Origin: Bog-532 sp963742875
GTDB lineage: Bacteria; Actinomycetota; Actinomycetes; Streptosporangiales; Streptosporangiaceae
Assembly (NCBI GenBank): GCA_963742875.1
Contig: CAVUNO010000015.1
Span: 248,001-312,000, forward strand
Reading direction: 5' to 3'
DNA: 64,000 bases
Shown here: positions 27,196-36,269 of the stretch, in pieces
Layout of the letters: the number at the start of each line of letters is the position of its first letter
Numbering within the stretch: position 1 is the first letter of the stretch
The notes under the pieces: generated by a model
The model's database searches: none
What the model was told of the DNA's origin: nothing
The model's input: the letters and a program-made list of their open reading frames with translations, nothing else
Program-made: the position numbers and the translations under genes

Positions 27196-28008
27196 ATGCA
27201 GACACGGCGAGTCCGGATCGGATGCACCTTCACCTACGTGGCCGAGATCGACACGCCCGTCGTCTTCCACGTTCAGCCGCGCCGCGCCCCCGACCTCACG
27301 CTGGCCGGCGGGCAGCTGGGGGCGGAGCCGGAGATGGCGCTGCGGGATTACACCGACCTGTACGGCAACCCGTGTACCCGGGCCATCCTGCCGTCTGGCC
27401 GGTCCCGCTTCAGTTACGGCGCGGTGGCCACCGTCCCGGACGCCACCGAGGACGCCGACGAGAACGCGCCGGAGATGCCGCCCGACAAGCTGCCGGACGA
27501 CACGCTCATCTACACGCTGCCCAGCCGGTTCTGCCTGCCGGACCTGCTCGGCGACGAAGCGTGGTCCCAGTTCGGCGCGCTGGCGCCCGGCTACCGCCGG
27601 GTCCAGGCGATCTGCGACTACGTGAACGGCCACCTCACGTTCGCCTACGGCAGCACGACGGCGACCTCCACGGCGGCGGACGTCTTCGCGTCCGGGCGCG
27701 GGGTCTGCCGCGACTTCACCCACCTGGCGATCTCGTTCTGCCGCGCGCTCAACATCCCGGCCCGTTATGTCTTCGGTTACCTGCCGGACATGGACGTTCC
27801 GCCGGACCCGGCGCCGATGGACTTCGCGGCGTGGATGGAGGTCTGGCTGGGTGACCGCTGGTGGACCTTCGACCCGCGCAACAACCAGCGGCGCAAGGGG
27901 CGCATCGTGATCGGCCGGGGCCGCGACGCCTTGGATGTGGCCATGGCCACGACGTTCGGCGGCCCGCTGCTGGCGGAGATGCTGGTGACAGCCGAAGAGG
28001 CCCGCTAG
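27196..28008 (+). CDS. Transglutaminase-like cysteine protease-fold protein
   Basis: 270 residues: an N-terminal beta domain ('RRVRIGCTFTYVAEIDTPVV'), then the transglutaminase core. The Cys site 'GRGVCRDFTHLAISFCRAL' and the Asp-containing strand 'WWTFDPRNN' are present. The position that usually carries the catalytic His reads Ala in 'PMDFAAWMEVWLG', so activity by the usual Cys-His-Asp triad is doubtful. ATG with GAGGA upstream. It overlaps the 3' end of the convergent RCK-channel gene by 4 bp. Confidence 0.85.
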   Translation: MQTRRVRIGCTFTYVAEIDTPVVFHVQPRRAPDLTLAGGQLGAEPEMALRDYTDLYGNPCTRAILPSGRSRFSYGAVATVPDATEDADENAPEMPPDKLPDDTLIYTLPSRFCLPDLLGDEAWSQFGALAPGYRRVQAICDYVNGHLTFAYGSTTATSTAADVFASGRGVCRDFTHLAISFCRALNIPARYVFGYLPDMDVPPDPAPMDFAAWMEVWLGDRWWTFDPRNNQRRKGRIVIGRGRDALDVAMATTFGGPLLAEMLVTAEEAR

Positions 28009-29867
28009 GGATGGCCCGGGAATCGGATGACGCCAGGAGCGGGGCTGCTGCTCTGCGGGGCCGGGCGATCCTGGCGCAGCACGGCCAGGAGTTCCTCGTA
28101 CGGGCCAATAAGGAAGGCCTGGTCGCCGTCCCGGAATCGGGTACCCCGCCGGGGCGGGTGCTCCAGCAGCTGCTCGTCGGCCGCGCGCCGGATGGCCAGC
28201 ACCCGCGTCCGGGCTGACAGCTGGCTCATCGCCAGCCCGTTCAGGCCACCGCCCGGGCTCACAGTCAGCCGCGCGACCAGTAGCGGCTTGTCGTCGGCGT
28301 AGAAGGTGCTCAGCACGTCCAGGCCGAGCGCCGCCCCAACGAACCACGGCGCGGCCAGCGCGGCGGTGGACCGGACGGCGGAAAACCCGAAATTATGCCG
28401 AACGGACCGGGCGAAGGGTGAGTCGAACATGCGGAGCACGACCGGCACGCTGTTCCAGCGGTCGCCCAGCTGATCGCGGACCGCCAGGCCGGTCTCGAGG
28501 TTGGCCAGGTCATCACTGGTCACGACGGCCACCGCGGCGGCGTTCGGCAGGCTGGCCGCCTCCAGCGTTTGCGGCAGGGTCGCGTCGGCGATGATGACCG
28601 GCACGCCGAGCGCGCGGACCGGTCCCAGGCGGCGGTTGTGCTCGTCCTGGTCCACGGCCACCACGTCCCGCCCGGCGGCTATCAGCCGCTGGATCACCCG
28701 GGTGCCGACGGTGCCCAGGCCGATGACGATCACATGCCCGCTCAGCCCGGTGATCCGCTGCCGGCCGAGGGATTCCTCCAGACGGCGGCTGACGATCATG
28801 TTGGTGAGCGTGGCGAAGAAGACGGCGACGAACAGCGCGCCGAGCAGCATGAGGCAGATCGCCGCGACCATCAGCCAGGCCGGCTGGCCGCGGAAGGAGA
28901 AGTCGCCGTAGCCGACCGTGGTCACGGTCTCGACGGTGAAGTAGGCCGCGTTGAGCACCGAGATCGGCCCTGACCGGGGCAGCCGGTACGCCAGGTGCAA
29001 GATCGTCGTGGAGGCGATCAGCACGGCGACCAGCGCCGCCAGGGCAGCGGCCATCCGCCCGTCCGCTACCGCGCGCAGCACCGACATCGTGACGTGCCGG
29101 AGCCGCCGCCCGGGGCTGAACGGCCGGGCGTGCGCCGGGTAGCGGACCTGCCCGCCGATCCCGGCCGCGCGCAGTTCCCCGGGCGTGGCGAACAGCGTGA
29201 CGTGGTCGCCCTGGGCCACGATGTGGTCGCGGCCGGGGCAGATCACGACATCCTCCCCGCCTGCGGGCAGCACGGCGATCGGCGCTAGCGCGCCGTACAG
29301 CTCTCGCAGTGAGGCAGCGCGCGGCGCGGTCGTCCGCGCGGCCAGGAACCGCTCACCGCCCAGCGCGATCTCCTGCGCGCCGGACTGCAGGCACGCCTCA
29401 GCGATGGCCGGGGCGGACAGCCCGGCCACGTCCAGGACGGCCACATCGATCTGCTCGAGCGCCCGGCCCACGGCCGGGTTGCCAAGCTGGACGACCACCC
29501 GGACATCGGCGCGCAGCTCACGGGTCAGCAGCGCGGTCTCCAGCGTCAGCAGATCATCTTCGAGGGCGCAGATGACCGCGATCGCCCCGGCCAGGCCGGC
29601 TTCGGTCAGCGTGGCGGCCATCCGGGAGCTGGCCGGGAGGTGCGGGACGCCCCACCCGGCGAGCTGGCGGGCGAGCGCCGGATCCGGGTGGTCGTCGACG
29701 ACCACGGCCGGGACGCCGGACTGGTTGAGCTCCTCGACGATGCGCAGGCCGACGAAGCGCAGGCCGCACACGATCACGTGGCCCCGCCAGTCCGCGTATC
29801 CGCCCGTCACCCGGGCATCATCCAGGTTCTCTATGACGCAGATGTTAGCGGCGCGTATGCGCGGCAT
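28005..29867 (-). CDS. Potassium channel protein with two RCK/TrkA-N domains flanking a pore
   Basis: 620 residues. A first TrkA-N Rossmann domain ('RGHVIVCGLRFVGLRIVEEL') spans about residues 28-235. A two-helix ion-channel module follows with helix 'AALAALVAVLIASTTILHLA' and selectivity filter 'TVETVTTVGYGDFSF', then a long helix. The second TrkA-N domain starts 'GHVIVIGLGTVGTRVIQRL' and ends with an RCK_C region. This RCK-pore-RCK order suggests a ligand-gated K+ channel. It is a third K+-linked locus beside ceoBC and the KimA-like permease. Confidence 0.9.
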   Translation of the reverse strand: MPRIRAANICVIENLDDARVTGGYADWRGHVIVCGLRFVGLRIVEELNQSGVPAVVVDDHPDPALARQLAGWGVPHLPASSRMAATLTEAGLAGAIAVICALEDDLLTLETALLTRELRADVRVVVQLGNPAVGRALEQIDVAVLDVAGLSAPAIAEACLQSGAQEIALGGERFLAARTTAPRAASLRELYGALAPIAVLPAGGEDVVICPGRDHIVAQGDHVTLFATPGELRAAGIGGQVRYPAHARPFSPGRRLRHVTMSVLRAVADGRMAAALAALVAVLIASTTILHLAYRLPRSGPISVLNAAYFTVETVTTVGYGDFSFRGQPAWLMVAAICLMLLGALFVAVFFATLTNMIVSRRLEESLGRQRITGLSGHVIVIGLGTVGTRVIQRLIAAGRDVVAVDQDEHNRRLGPVRALGVPVIIADATLPQTLEAASLPNAAAVAVVTSDDLANLETGLAVRDQLGDRWNSVPVVLRMFDSPFARSVRHNFGFSAVRSTAALAAPWFVGAALGLDVLSTFYADDKPLLVARLTVSPGGGLNGLAMSQLSARTRVLAIRRAADEQLLEHPPRRGTRFRDGDQAFLIGPYEELLAVLRQDRPAPQSSSPAPGVIRFPGHP

Positions 29868-30211
29868 GATTATTCCGGGTGCAACATGGCCAGCCTGCCT
29901 GACCCGCCGGGGTCCGGTTCAGCCTGACCGTCTCCCCCCGGGGCTGCTGGCGGTCCCAGTTCAGCCGTAGTCGCCCTCCAGCCCGGTGGTCGAGGTGCGC
30001 GCACCGCCCAGCGCCCTGAAGTGTTCCCCAGGGCAGCCGAGCGGTACAATCACTGCGCACCAACTGGTCAAATTCCCGAGAACAGCAGCCACGGATCAGC
30101 GCCGACCCCGTCGCGGACTGCTCACTTGCTTGGCCATCGGACACGCTCCTCGGTCCGTCGAAGATTCTCTCCGCGCAGTTCGTTGAAGGACGACGCAGGA
30201 GGTGTGAAGGC
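29868..30211. other. Intergenic region, divergent promoters
   Basis: 344 bp between the K+ channel gene and the LuxR-type regulator gene. No supportable coding sequence; it should carry both promoters. GGAGG near 30197 belongs to the regulator. Confidence 0.5.
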
Positions 30212-33004
30212 GTGGCAGGCACCGAGCGGCCGACGGCCGCGTCCCGTTCCGGGAGAGGGGCGTTGCGCGGGCGGCGCAGTGAATGCGCGGTGCTGGACGG
30301 GCTGCTCGAGGGGGTGCGCGGCGGCCACAGCGGAGTGTTGGTAGTGCGCGGCGAGGCGGGGGTCGGCAAGACAGCGCTGCTTGACTATGCGGCTGCGCCG
30401 GCGCCGGACCTGCAGGTGGTGCGGGTAGTGGGCGTCGAGTCGGAGATGGAACTGGCGTTCGCCGCGCTGCACCAGTTGTGCGCGCCCCTCCGTGATCACT
30501 TCGGCGGTCTGCCCGGGCCGCAGCGCGCGGCCCTCAGGACCGCATTCGGGCTGGAAGATGGGCCGGCGCCGGATCGTTTCCTGGTTGGCCTCGCGGTGCT
30601 GAGCCTGCTGTCCGAGATGGCAGAGGAGCGCCCGCTGGTGTGCGTCGTGGATGACGCGCAGTGGCTGGACCGGGCGTCGGCGCAGGCGCTGGCGTTCGTG
30701 GCGCGCCGGCTGCTGGCCGAGTCGGTGATGATGCTGTTCGCCGCGCGGGAGCCGGGCACGGACCTGGGCGGGCTGCCAGAGCTGGTGGTCGAGGGCCTAC
30801 GGGATGCGGAGGCGCTGAAGCTGCTGGATTCGGTGGTCCGGTGGCCGCTGGATGAGCGGGTGCGTGAGCGCTTCGTGGCGGAGACGCAGGGGAACCCGCT
30901 GGCGTTGCTGGAGCTGCCGCTGGGGCTTTCGCCGGCGGAGCTCGCGGGCGGCTTCGGGCTGCCCGATGCGCTGCCGGTGCCGGGCCGGATTCAGGAGAGT
31001 TTCGGGCGGCGCGTGGAGAGCCTGCCAAACGAGACCCGGCTGCTGCTAGCGGTCGCGGCGGCGGAGCCGGTGGGTGACCCGGCGCTGGTGTGGCGGGCAG
31101 CCGGACGCCTGGGAATCCCGGCTCATGCTTCGGTGCCCGCGGCCGAAGCTGGCTTGGTCCAGTTCGGCGCACGGGTGCGGTTCCGGCATCCGCTGGCCCG
31201 CTCGGCGGCCTACCGGTCGGCCTCGCCGCAGGACCGGCACGACGTGCATCGCGCGCTGGCCGAGGCCACCGATCCGCAGATCGACCCGGACCGCCGCGCC
31301 TGGCACCGGGCCCAGGCCGCGCTGGGGCCCGACGAAGAGGTCGCCACCGAGCTGGAACGCGCAGCGGGGCGGGCGCAAGCGCGCGGGGGCCTGGCCGCCA
31401 TGTCCGCATTCCTGGAGCGCGCGGCGGACCTGACACCGGACCCGGCGCAGCGGACCGAACGGGCGCTGACGGCGGCGGAGGCCAAGGTGCAGGCCGGCGC
31501 GTTCGCCGCAGCGCTGGAGCTGCTCGGGAGGGCGGAGGCCGCACCGCTCAATGAGCTCCAGCGTGCCCGCGTCGACCTCCTGCACGCTCAGCTCGCGTTC
31601 GTCTCAAACCGGGGCCGCGACGCTCCCCCGTTGTTGCTCTCGGCGGCCCGGCGGCTGGAGCGGATCGACGCCGATCTCGCCCGCGCGACCTACCTGGACA
31701 CGGTCAACGCCGCCATGTTCGCCGGCCATCTGGCCAGTCCCGGCGGAGGCGTGCGCGAGGTGGCCCAGGCAGTGCGGGCAGCTCCGCCGGCGCCACAGCC
31801 GCCCCAGGCCCCCGATCTCCTCCTTGATGGCCTGGCCCGGCACTTCAGTGAGGGATATGCGGCTGGATTGCCGGCCCTGGAGCGGGCCCTCAGCGCCTTC
31901 GGCCGCGAGTTGTCCGCAGCGGAACAGCTCCGCTGGCTATGGCTGGCATCGGTCACGGCCCTGCATCTATGGGATGACCAGAAATGGGACGCGCTCTCCA
32001 GCCGGCACGTTGAGCTGGCCCGCGGCGCTGGCGCCCTCAGCGAGCTTCCCCTGGCCCTCAGCTCCCGCGCCTACATGCAGCTCTTCGCCGGTGAGCTGAC
32101 CGCCGCGGCGTCTTTGACCGAGGAAGTGCAGGCGGCAACCGAGGCGACGGGCGGCAACCTCGCGCCCTACGTCGCCCTGGGCCTGGCCGCGTGGCATGGC
32201 CGCGAAGACGAGGCTTCTGCGCTGATCGAGGCGGCCAGGGGAGAAGTGAGCCTGCGGGGCGAAGGAATCGGGATCACCGTCATCGAGTGGTCGAACGCGG
32301 TGCTTTATAACGGCCTGAGCCGCTACGACGAGGCACTGGCCGCAGCCGAACAGGGCAGCAGATACCCACACGAGCTGGGGCTGGCCACCTGGTCGATGGC
32401 CGAGCTGATCGAGGCGGCCGCCCGGACTGGGCAGCCCGGGCATGCGGCCGACGCCCTGCGGTCCCTGTCGGAGACAACCAGCGCCGCCGGCACCGACTGG
32501 GCCCTCGGGGTCGAGGCGCGCTCGCGGGCGCTGCTAACTGAGGGCGAGTCCGCCGCCCACCTGTACCTCCAGGCCATCGAGCACCTTGGCCGCACCCGCG
32601 TCCGCGCGGAGCTGGCCCGCACGCACCTGGTGTATGGCGAATGGCTGCGGCGCCGGAACCGCCGGGTGGACGCAACCGAGCAGCTCCGGGTCGCCTACCA
32701 GATGCTGACCGCGATGGGGGCCGAGGGGTTCGCCGAGCGCGCCCGCAGGGAACTGCTTGCCACCGGGGAAACCGTGCACAAGCGGTCGGCCGGGACGGCA
32801 GGCGGACTCACCGCACAGGAGGCGCAGATCGCCCGGCTCGCCCGGGACGGGCTTTCGAACCTGGAGATCGGCAGCCGGATGTTCCTCAGCCCGCGCACGG
32901 TCGAGTGGCATCTGCGCAAGGTGTTCGTAAAGCTCGGCATTACCTCGCGCAGGCAGCTCCGCGGAGTGCTACCCGGTGCCGACCGGGCCGCCCTCCCGGC
33001 CTAG
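30212..33004 (+). CDS. LAL-type LuxR-family ATPase regulator
   Basis: 930 residues, the usual size for Large ATP-binding regulators of the LuxR family. N-terminal AAA domain: Walker A 'VVRGEAGVGKTALLDYA' and Walker B 'LVCVVDDAQWLDRASAQAL', then 'LLAVAAAEPVGDPALVWRAA'. The middle is an all-helical TPR-like region (about residues 380-840). The C-terminal HTH is 'LTAQEAQIARLARDGLSNLE' plus 'SPRTVEWHLRKVFVKLGI'. It probably activates transcription in response to an ATP- and ligand-dependent signal. No gene cluster of obvious target genes is next to it. GTG start with GGAGG. Confidence 0.93.
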   Translation: MAGTERPTAASRSGRGALRGRRSECAVLDGLLEGVRGGHSGVLVVRGEAGVGKTALLDYAAAPAPDLQVVRVVGVESEMELAFAALHQLCAPLRDHFGGLPGPQRAALRTAFGLEDGPAPDRFLVGLAVLSLLSEMAEERPLVCVVDDAQWLDRASAQALAFVARRLLAESVMMLFAAREPGTDLGGLPELVVEGLRDAEALKLLDSVVRWPLDERVRERFVAETQGNPLALLELPLGLSPAELAGGFGLPDALPVPGRIQESFGRRVESLPNETRLLLAVAAAEPVGDPALVWRAAGRLGIPAHASVPAAEAGLVQFGARVRFRHPLARSAAYRSASPQDRHDVHRALAEATDPQIDPDRRAWHRAQAALGPDEEVATELERAAGRAQARGGLAAMSAFLERAADLTPDPAQRTERALTAAEAKVQAGAFAAALELLGRAEAAPLNELQRARVDLLHAQLAFVSNRGRDAPPLLLSAARRLERIDADLARATYLDTVNAAMFAGHLASPGGGVREVAQAVRAAPPAPQPPQAPDLLLDGLARHFSEGYAAGLPALERALSAFGRELSAAEQLRWLWLASVTALHLWDDQKWDALSSRHVELARGAGALSELPLALSSRAYMQLFAGELTAAASLTEEVQAATEATGGNLAPYVALGLAAWHGREDEASALIEAARGEVSLRGEGIGITVIEWSNAVLYNGLSRYDEALAAAEQGSRYPHELGLATWSMAELIEAAARTGQPGHAADALRSLSETTSAAGTDWALGVEARSRALLTEGESAAHLYLQAIEHLGRTRVRAELARTHLVYGEWLRRRNRRVDATEQLRVAYQMLTAMGAEGFAERARRELLATGETVHKRSAGTAGGLTAQEAQIARLARDGLSNLEIGSRMFLSPRTVEWHLRKVFVKLGITSRRQLRGVLPGADRAALPA

Positions 33005-33210
33005 CCGCGCCCCGCGGGTAGCTGGCGGCCAGCTCGAGGTGCTGCTGGTGGTCCTCGGGGCACAACCCGCCGCGTCGATGGCGACCGAGACTGAGTCCCG
33101 GTCCGGGGAACCCGTCGGGGTTGCGGACGCAGACCCGGCGCGGAACCGGGAGATCCGCTCCCCGCGCCGGATGCGGCCGTGGCCTTCGATCGCCAGTTTC
33201 AGCAGGTCAT

Positions 33211-34620
33211 TCAGCGAGATCCCCCGTCCGCTCCGGAACGCGCCGTGCTGGTTCCGCCGGTCGGCTGGCGGGCGGCCGTGATCTTGTCGTGGAGGGCTTT
33301 GAGAGCCGCGACGTAGATCTCGGAGAAGGTGGGGAAGGGCTGGATGACGTCGCGCAGCACCTGCAGCGGAACGCGGGCCCGGACGGCCAGGGTGGCCTGC
33401 TGCAGCCATTCGCCGGCCTCGGGGCCGAGCGCGTAGGCGCCGGTCAGCTGCTCGCCGTCGCTGAGCAGAGTCAGGAAGCCGTTGGACTCGGCGTAGGCGC
33501 GCGTGTAGGTGGCCGTTTTGGCCACCTCGGCCACTGGGCTGGTGGCGCTGAACCGGGCCTCGGTGGCGCCGACTGCGGCCGCCTGCGGGTCGGTATAGAC
33601 GACGTCCGGCACCGCCTGGTAATTGGCCTCGCGGGACTCACCAAGGATGTTCGCGGCGACGACCTCGCCCTGGTACTTGCCGACGTGGGTCAGCAGCCGA
33701 ACACCGGTGACATCGCCGACGGCCCACAGCCGCTCGCCGGCGCGCAGTTGAGCGTCGACCGGGATGCCGCGCGGGTCTGCCTGCACGCCGACCGTCTCCA
33801 GGCCGATCCCGTCGGTGCGCGGGCGCCGGCCGGTGGCCACGAGCAGGTGGTCACCACGCAGCTCGCGGCCATCTTCGAGGGTCAGGACGTAGTCCGCGCC
33901 GTCGTGCCGCGCGGCGGTCGCCGCTACGCCGAGGACCAGCTCGATGCCGTCGCGGCGCAGGACTTCGCCAAGCGCCTCGCCCAGTGGTACGGGCTCGCGG
34001 GCCAGTACGTGCTCCGCGCCCTCGGCAAGGGCTACGTCGCCGCCCAGGCGGCGCACGGCCTGGGCCATCTCGGCGCCGACGGGCCCGCCGCCGAGGATGA
34101 GGAGCCGCCGCGGGATGGCCTTCATGCTGGTGGCCTCGCGGTTGGTCCAGACGCCCTCAAGCTCGCGCAGGCCCGGGATGGGCGGTATGACCGGATCTGA
34201 GCCGGTGGCCAGGACGACGTGCCTGGCGGTGTGGCGCACGCCATCGACCTCGACTACGCCTGTCCCGGCGAGCCGGCCGGTGCCGCGCAGCAGGTCGATT
34301 CCCTTGTTCGCCAGCCAGCTTTCCTGGCCGGCGTCGGAGTAGTCCGAGACCATGAAGTCACGCCAGGCCAGCGCCGCGTCCACGTCGACCTGCGCGCTGG
34401 CCGCCGCCTCGCGCGCGGCGTGCACTGCCTCACCGGGGCGCAGCAGCGTCTTGGACGGGATGCACGCGTAGTACGAGCACGATCCCCCGACCAATTCGCG
34501 CTCGACGATGGCGACGTGCAGGCCGCCGTCGGCCAGCGCGCCGGCGCAGTGCTCGCCCGGCGAGCCGCCGCCCACGACGATGACGTCGTAGTCGCTGCTC
34601 ATGTGCTCGCTCGCTGACAT
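33211..34620 (-). CDS. NAD(P)/FAD-dependent disulfide oxidoreductase (dihydrolipoyl dehydrogenase-like)
   Basis: 469 residues, class I flavoprotein disulfide reductase. FAD-binding 'YDVIVVGGGSPGEHCAGALA', redox-active pair in 'GGSCSYYACIPSKTLLRPG' (Cys-x4-Cys), the NAD(P) site 'RRLLILGGGPVGAEMAQAVR', the second FAD motif 'RLWAVGDVTGV', and a dimerisation end 'IQPFPTFSEIYVAAL'. The His of the usual 'HPT.SE' dyad is replaced by Phe-Pro, so it may not be a true lipoamide dehydrogenase; mercuric-reductase-like or quinone-type substrates are alternatives. ATG preceded by GAGGAG. Confidence 0.9.
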   Translation of the reverse strand: MSASEHMSSDYDVIVVGGGSPGEHCAGALADGGLHVAIVERELVGGSCSYYACIPSKTLLRPGEAVHAAREAAASAQVDVDAALAWRDFMVSDYSDAGQESWLANKGIDLLRGTGRLAGTGVVEVDGVRHTARHVVLATGSDPVIPPIPGLRELEGVWTNREATSMKAIPRRLLILGGGPVGAEMAQAVRRLGGDVALAEGAEHVLAREPVPLGEALGEVLRRDGIELVLGVAATAARHDGADYVLTLEDGRELRGDHLLVATGRRPRTDGIGLETVGVQADPRGIPVDAQLRAGERLWAVGDVTGVRLLTHVGKYQGEVVAANILGESREANYQAVPDVVYTDPQAAAVGATEARFSATSPVAEVAKTATYTRAYAESNGFLTLLSDGEQLTGAYALGPEAGEWLQQATLAVRARVPLQVLRDVIQPFPTFSEIYVAALKALHDKITAARQPTGGTSTARSGADGGSR

Positions 34621-34683
34621 GGGGCTCTCCTCGGTGACGGCCGGCCCGGCGGCCGGGCCAGTGATGGGCAGATCGGGGTCCGG

Positions 34684-34900
34684 TCACCGGCCCGGGAGAC
34701 GCGTGCTGATCTCCTGGAGCAGCCAGCCGTTGCCGTCCGGGTCGCTGAACGAGGCAAACGAGCCGTAACTCTGGTGGTCCGGAGCCGGGCCGGCACCCGT
34801 CCCTCGGTCCCAGTGTGCTGAAATACCCCGCCCACGTCGTGGGACACCTCGCTTACGTCGGCGCCGCGGCTGGCGAGCTCGGCCCGGCGGCACATGCCAC
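34684..34900 (-). pseudogene. VOC (glyoxalase-like) family remnant
   Basis: The C-terminal third of a vicinal-oxygen-chelate protein is split over two frames. One frame has 'ASRGADVSEVSHDVGGVF' and the other 'SYGSFASFSDPDGNGWLLQE' ending 'ISTRLPGR'. 'SDPDGNGWLLQE' carries the typical C-terminal metal-ligand Glu. The N-terminal half is absent, so no functional protein is expected. Confidence 0.7.
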
Positions 34901-35073
34901 CGGGACTGGTCCTGGCATCCAGGGTCGCGCGCGGAGCGGCCGGCCGCACCCGTGGAAGTCCCTGGCCTGTGCCCTGGTCTGACGGGCCAGCAGGCTGAGT
35001 TAGGCGGGCGTCGATCCGGCTGTGCTCGGCCGGCGATGGGACGGTGAGCGCCAGCGATGGGCACGAGAATCAG

Positions 35074-35271
35074 TTAATTGCTGGGCTGCGGCACGGTGCA
35101 GTCAATTCTCGGATTCACGCCCACATAGTTAAGCGGGCCCGCGGCGATTGTCGCCGCGATCGTGCCGGCCTTGGTACAGCTGCCGACCGTCCCATCGTAA
35201 TAGCCTCGCTGCCCGGCAGCGACGGCGCCGATGACCAGCCAAATAACGAGGAGCACCGATCCAATGTGCAT
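35074..35271 (-). CDS. Small membrane protein (65 aa)
   Basis: Starts 'MHIGSVLLVIWLVIGAVAAG', a single membrane helix, followed by an extracytoplasmic tail with two Cys ('GSCTKAG', 'RIDCTVPQ') and 'GPLNYVGVNP'. The pattern matches a short actinobacterial family of unknown function. It lies in a zone of pseudogenes but looks intact itself. Confidence 0.72.
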   Translation of the reverse strand: MHIGSVLLVIWLVIGAVAAGQRGYYDGTVGSCTKAGTIAATIAAGPLNYVGVNPRIDCTVPQPSN

Positions 35272-35566
35272 GCGGACCTCCGTCAGGGCATTTATGTGCG
35301 GATAAAAAGAGGGGCAGCCATAATTATCCGGCACGCGCCTCATTCCTGCATTTACACAAAGGATACCCGGGGACGGCGATGCGGTATCCAGCGCGCACCG
35401 GGCCAGGGCCTTTTTCCAGAATTCTGGAAGCTGATAAAGGCCTTGGGAAGAGCATGATCAAGCATGAGGCCATCTTGCCGCTATCCCGGTTGGCGGGCCA
35501 GGAAGCTGGCGTGCAGCGAATGCGGCCAGCATCGTGCGTGACAGCGGATCTAGGTAGAAGGCTCAG

Positions 35567-35821
35567 TCACAGGTACTGGCCGCCGCCCTCACCCTCCCTG
35601 GAGACCCACTCGACGGCCAGTACGTCAGCCGGATCCAGGACATCCCAGCCGTCGTCGCGCGAGGTCTCGATCAGCCCATCAGGGCGCAGCTGCACGGCGA
35701 TCAACGGATGCTTGTCGCCGTTGAGGGTCCAGCGCCCGTTCAGCCCCCGGAACAAGAGCCGGACCTGGCCCTGCTTGCCGATCAGCGGCTCGATCAGGTC
35801 AACGATTACCCTGCCCTGCAC
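35567..35821 (-). CDS. Hypothetical small protein (84 aa)
   Basis: GTG start with GGTGGAG just upstream. The sequence has regular beta-like composition ('GQVRLLFRGLNGRWTLNGDK', 'LIAVQLRPDGLIETSRDDGW') with no signal peptide or known motif. Codon use is in line with neighbours. Family not recognised. Confidence 0.55.
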   Translation of the reverse strand: MQGRVIVDLIEPLIGKQGQVRLLFRGLNGRWTLNGDKHPLIAVQLRPDGLIETSRDDGWDVLDPADVLAVEWVSREGEGGGQYL

Positions 35822-35867
35822 GGCTCCACCCTACGTCCGGCCGCTCAGGGCGAGTTTCCTTCTTGGC

Positions 35868-36161
35868 GTAACGTTTCCGTTCGCCGAGCTGATCGGGATC
35901 AGCTCCGACTCAGCCGCCCGGCATGCCGCCCTCGCCGGCCAGCACCAGTTGCCCTTCACGCTGCTCAGCGACCAGGGCGGGAAGATCCGCAAGCTTTACG
36001 GGGTCCCGGCGGTGCTGGGCCTGCTGCCCGGCCGGGTCACCTACGTCATCGACCGCCAGGGCATGGTCCGGCACGTCTTCGGCTCCATGACCAACATCGG
36101 CCAGCACGTCAGCGCCGCACTGGAGATCGTCCGGCAACTGCAGACGGAACAGCCCGCCTGA
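35868..36161 (+). pseudogene. Truncated peroxiredoxin (AhpC/TSA, Bcp-like)
   Basis: Only the C-terminal half remains: 'FAELIGISSDSAARHAALAG', 'LPFTLLSDQGGKIRKLYGVP' and 'GLLPGRVTYVIDRQGMVRHV'. The N-terminal part, with the peroxidatic Cys, is missing; the frame upstream is unrelated sequence overlapping the minus-strand 84-aa gene. It therefore cannot act as a peroxidase. Confidence 0.8.
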
Positions 36162-36269
36162 ATCTCCCCGGTACCGTCGTGAGCCGGTGAGCAGGCCGTA
36201 CCATTCCCGCAGCGTGCCATTTTGCCGCGCGCCGTTTGCCCGCCGCCCGCAGCGACGCGAGGAGAACGC

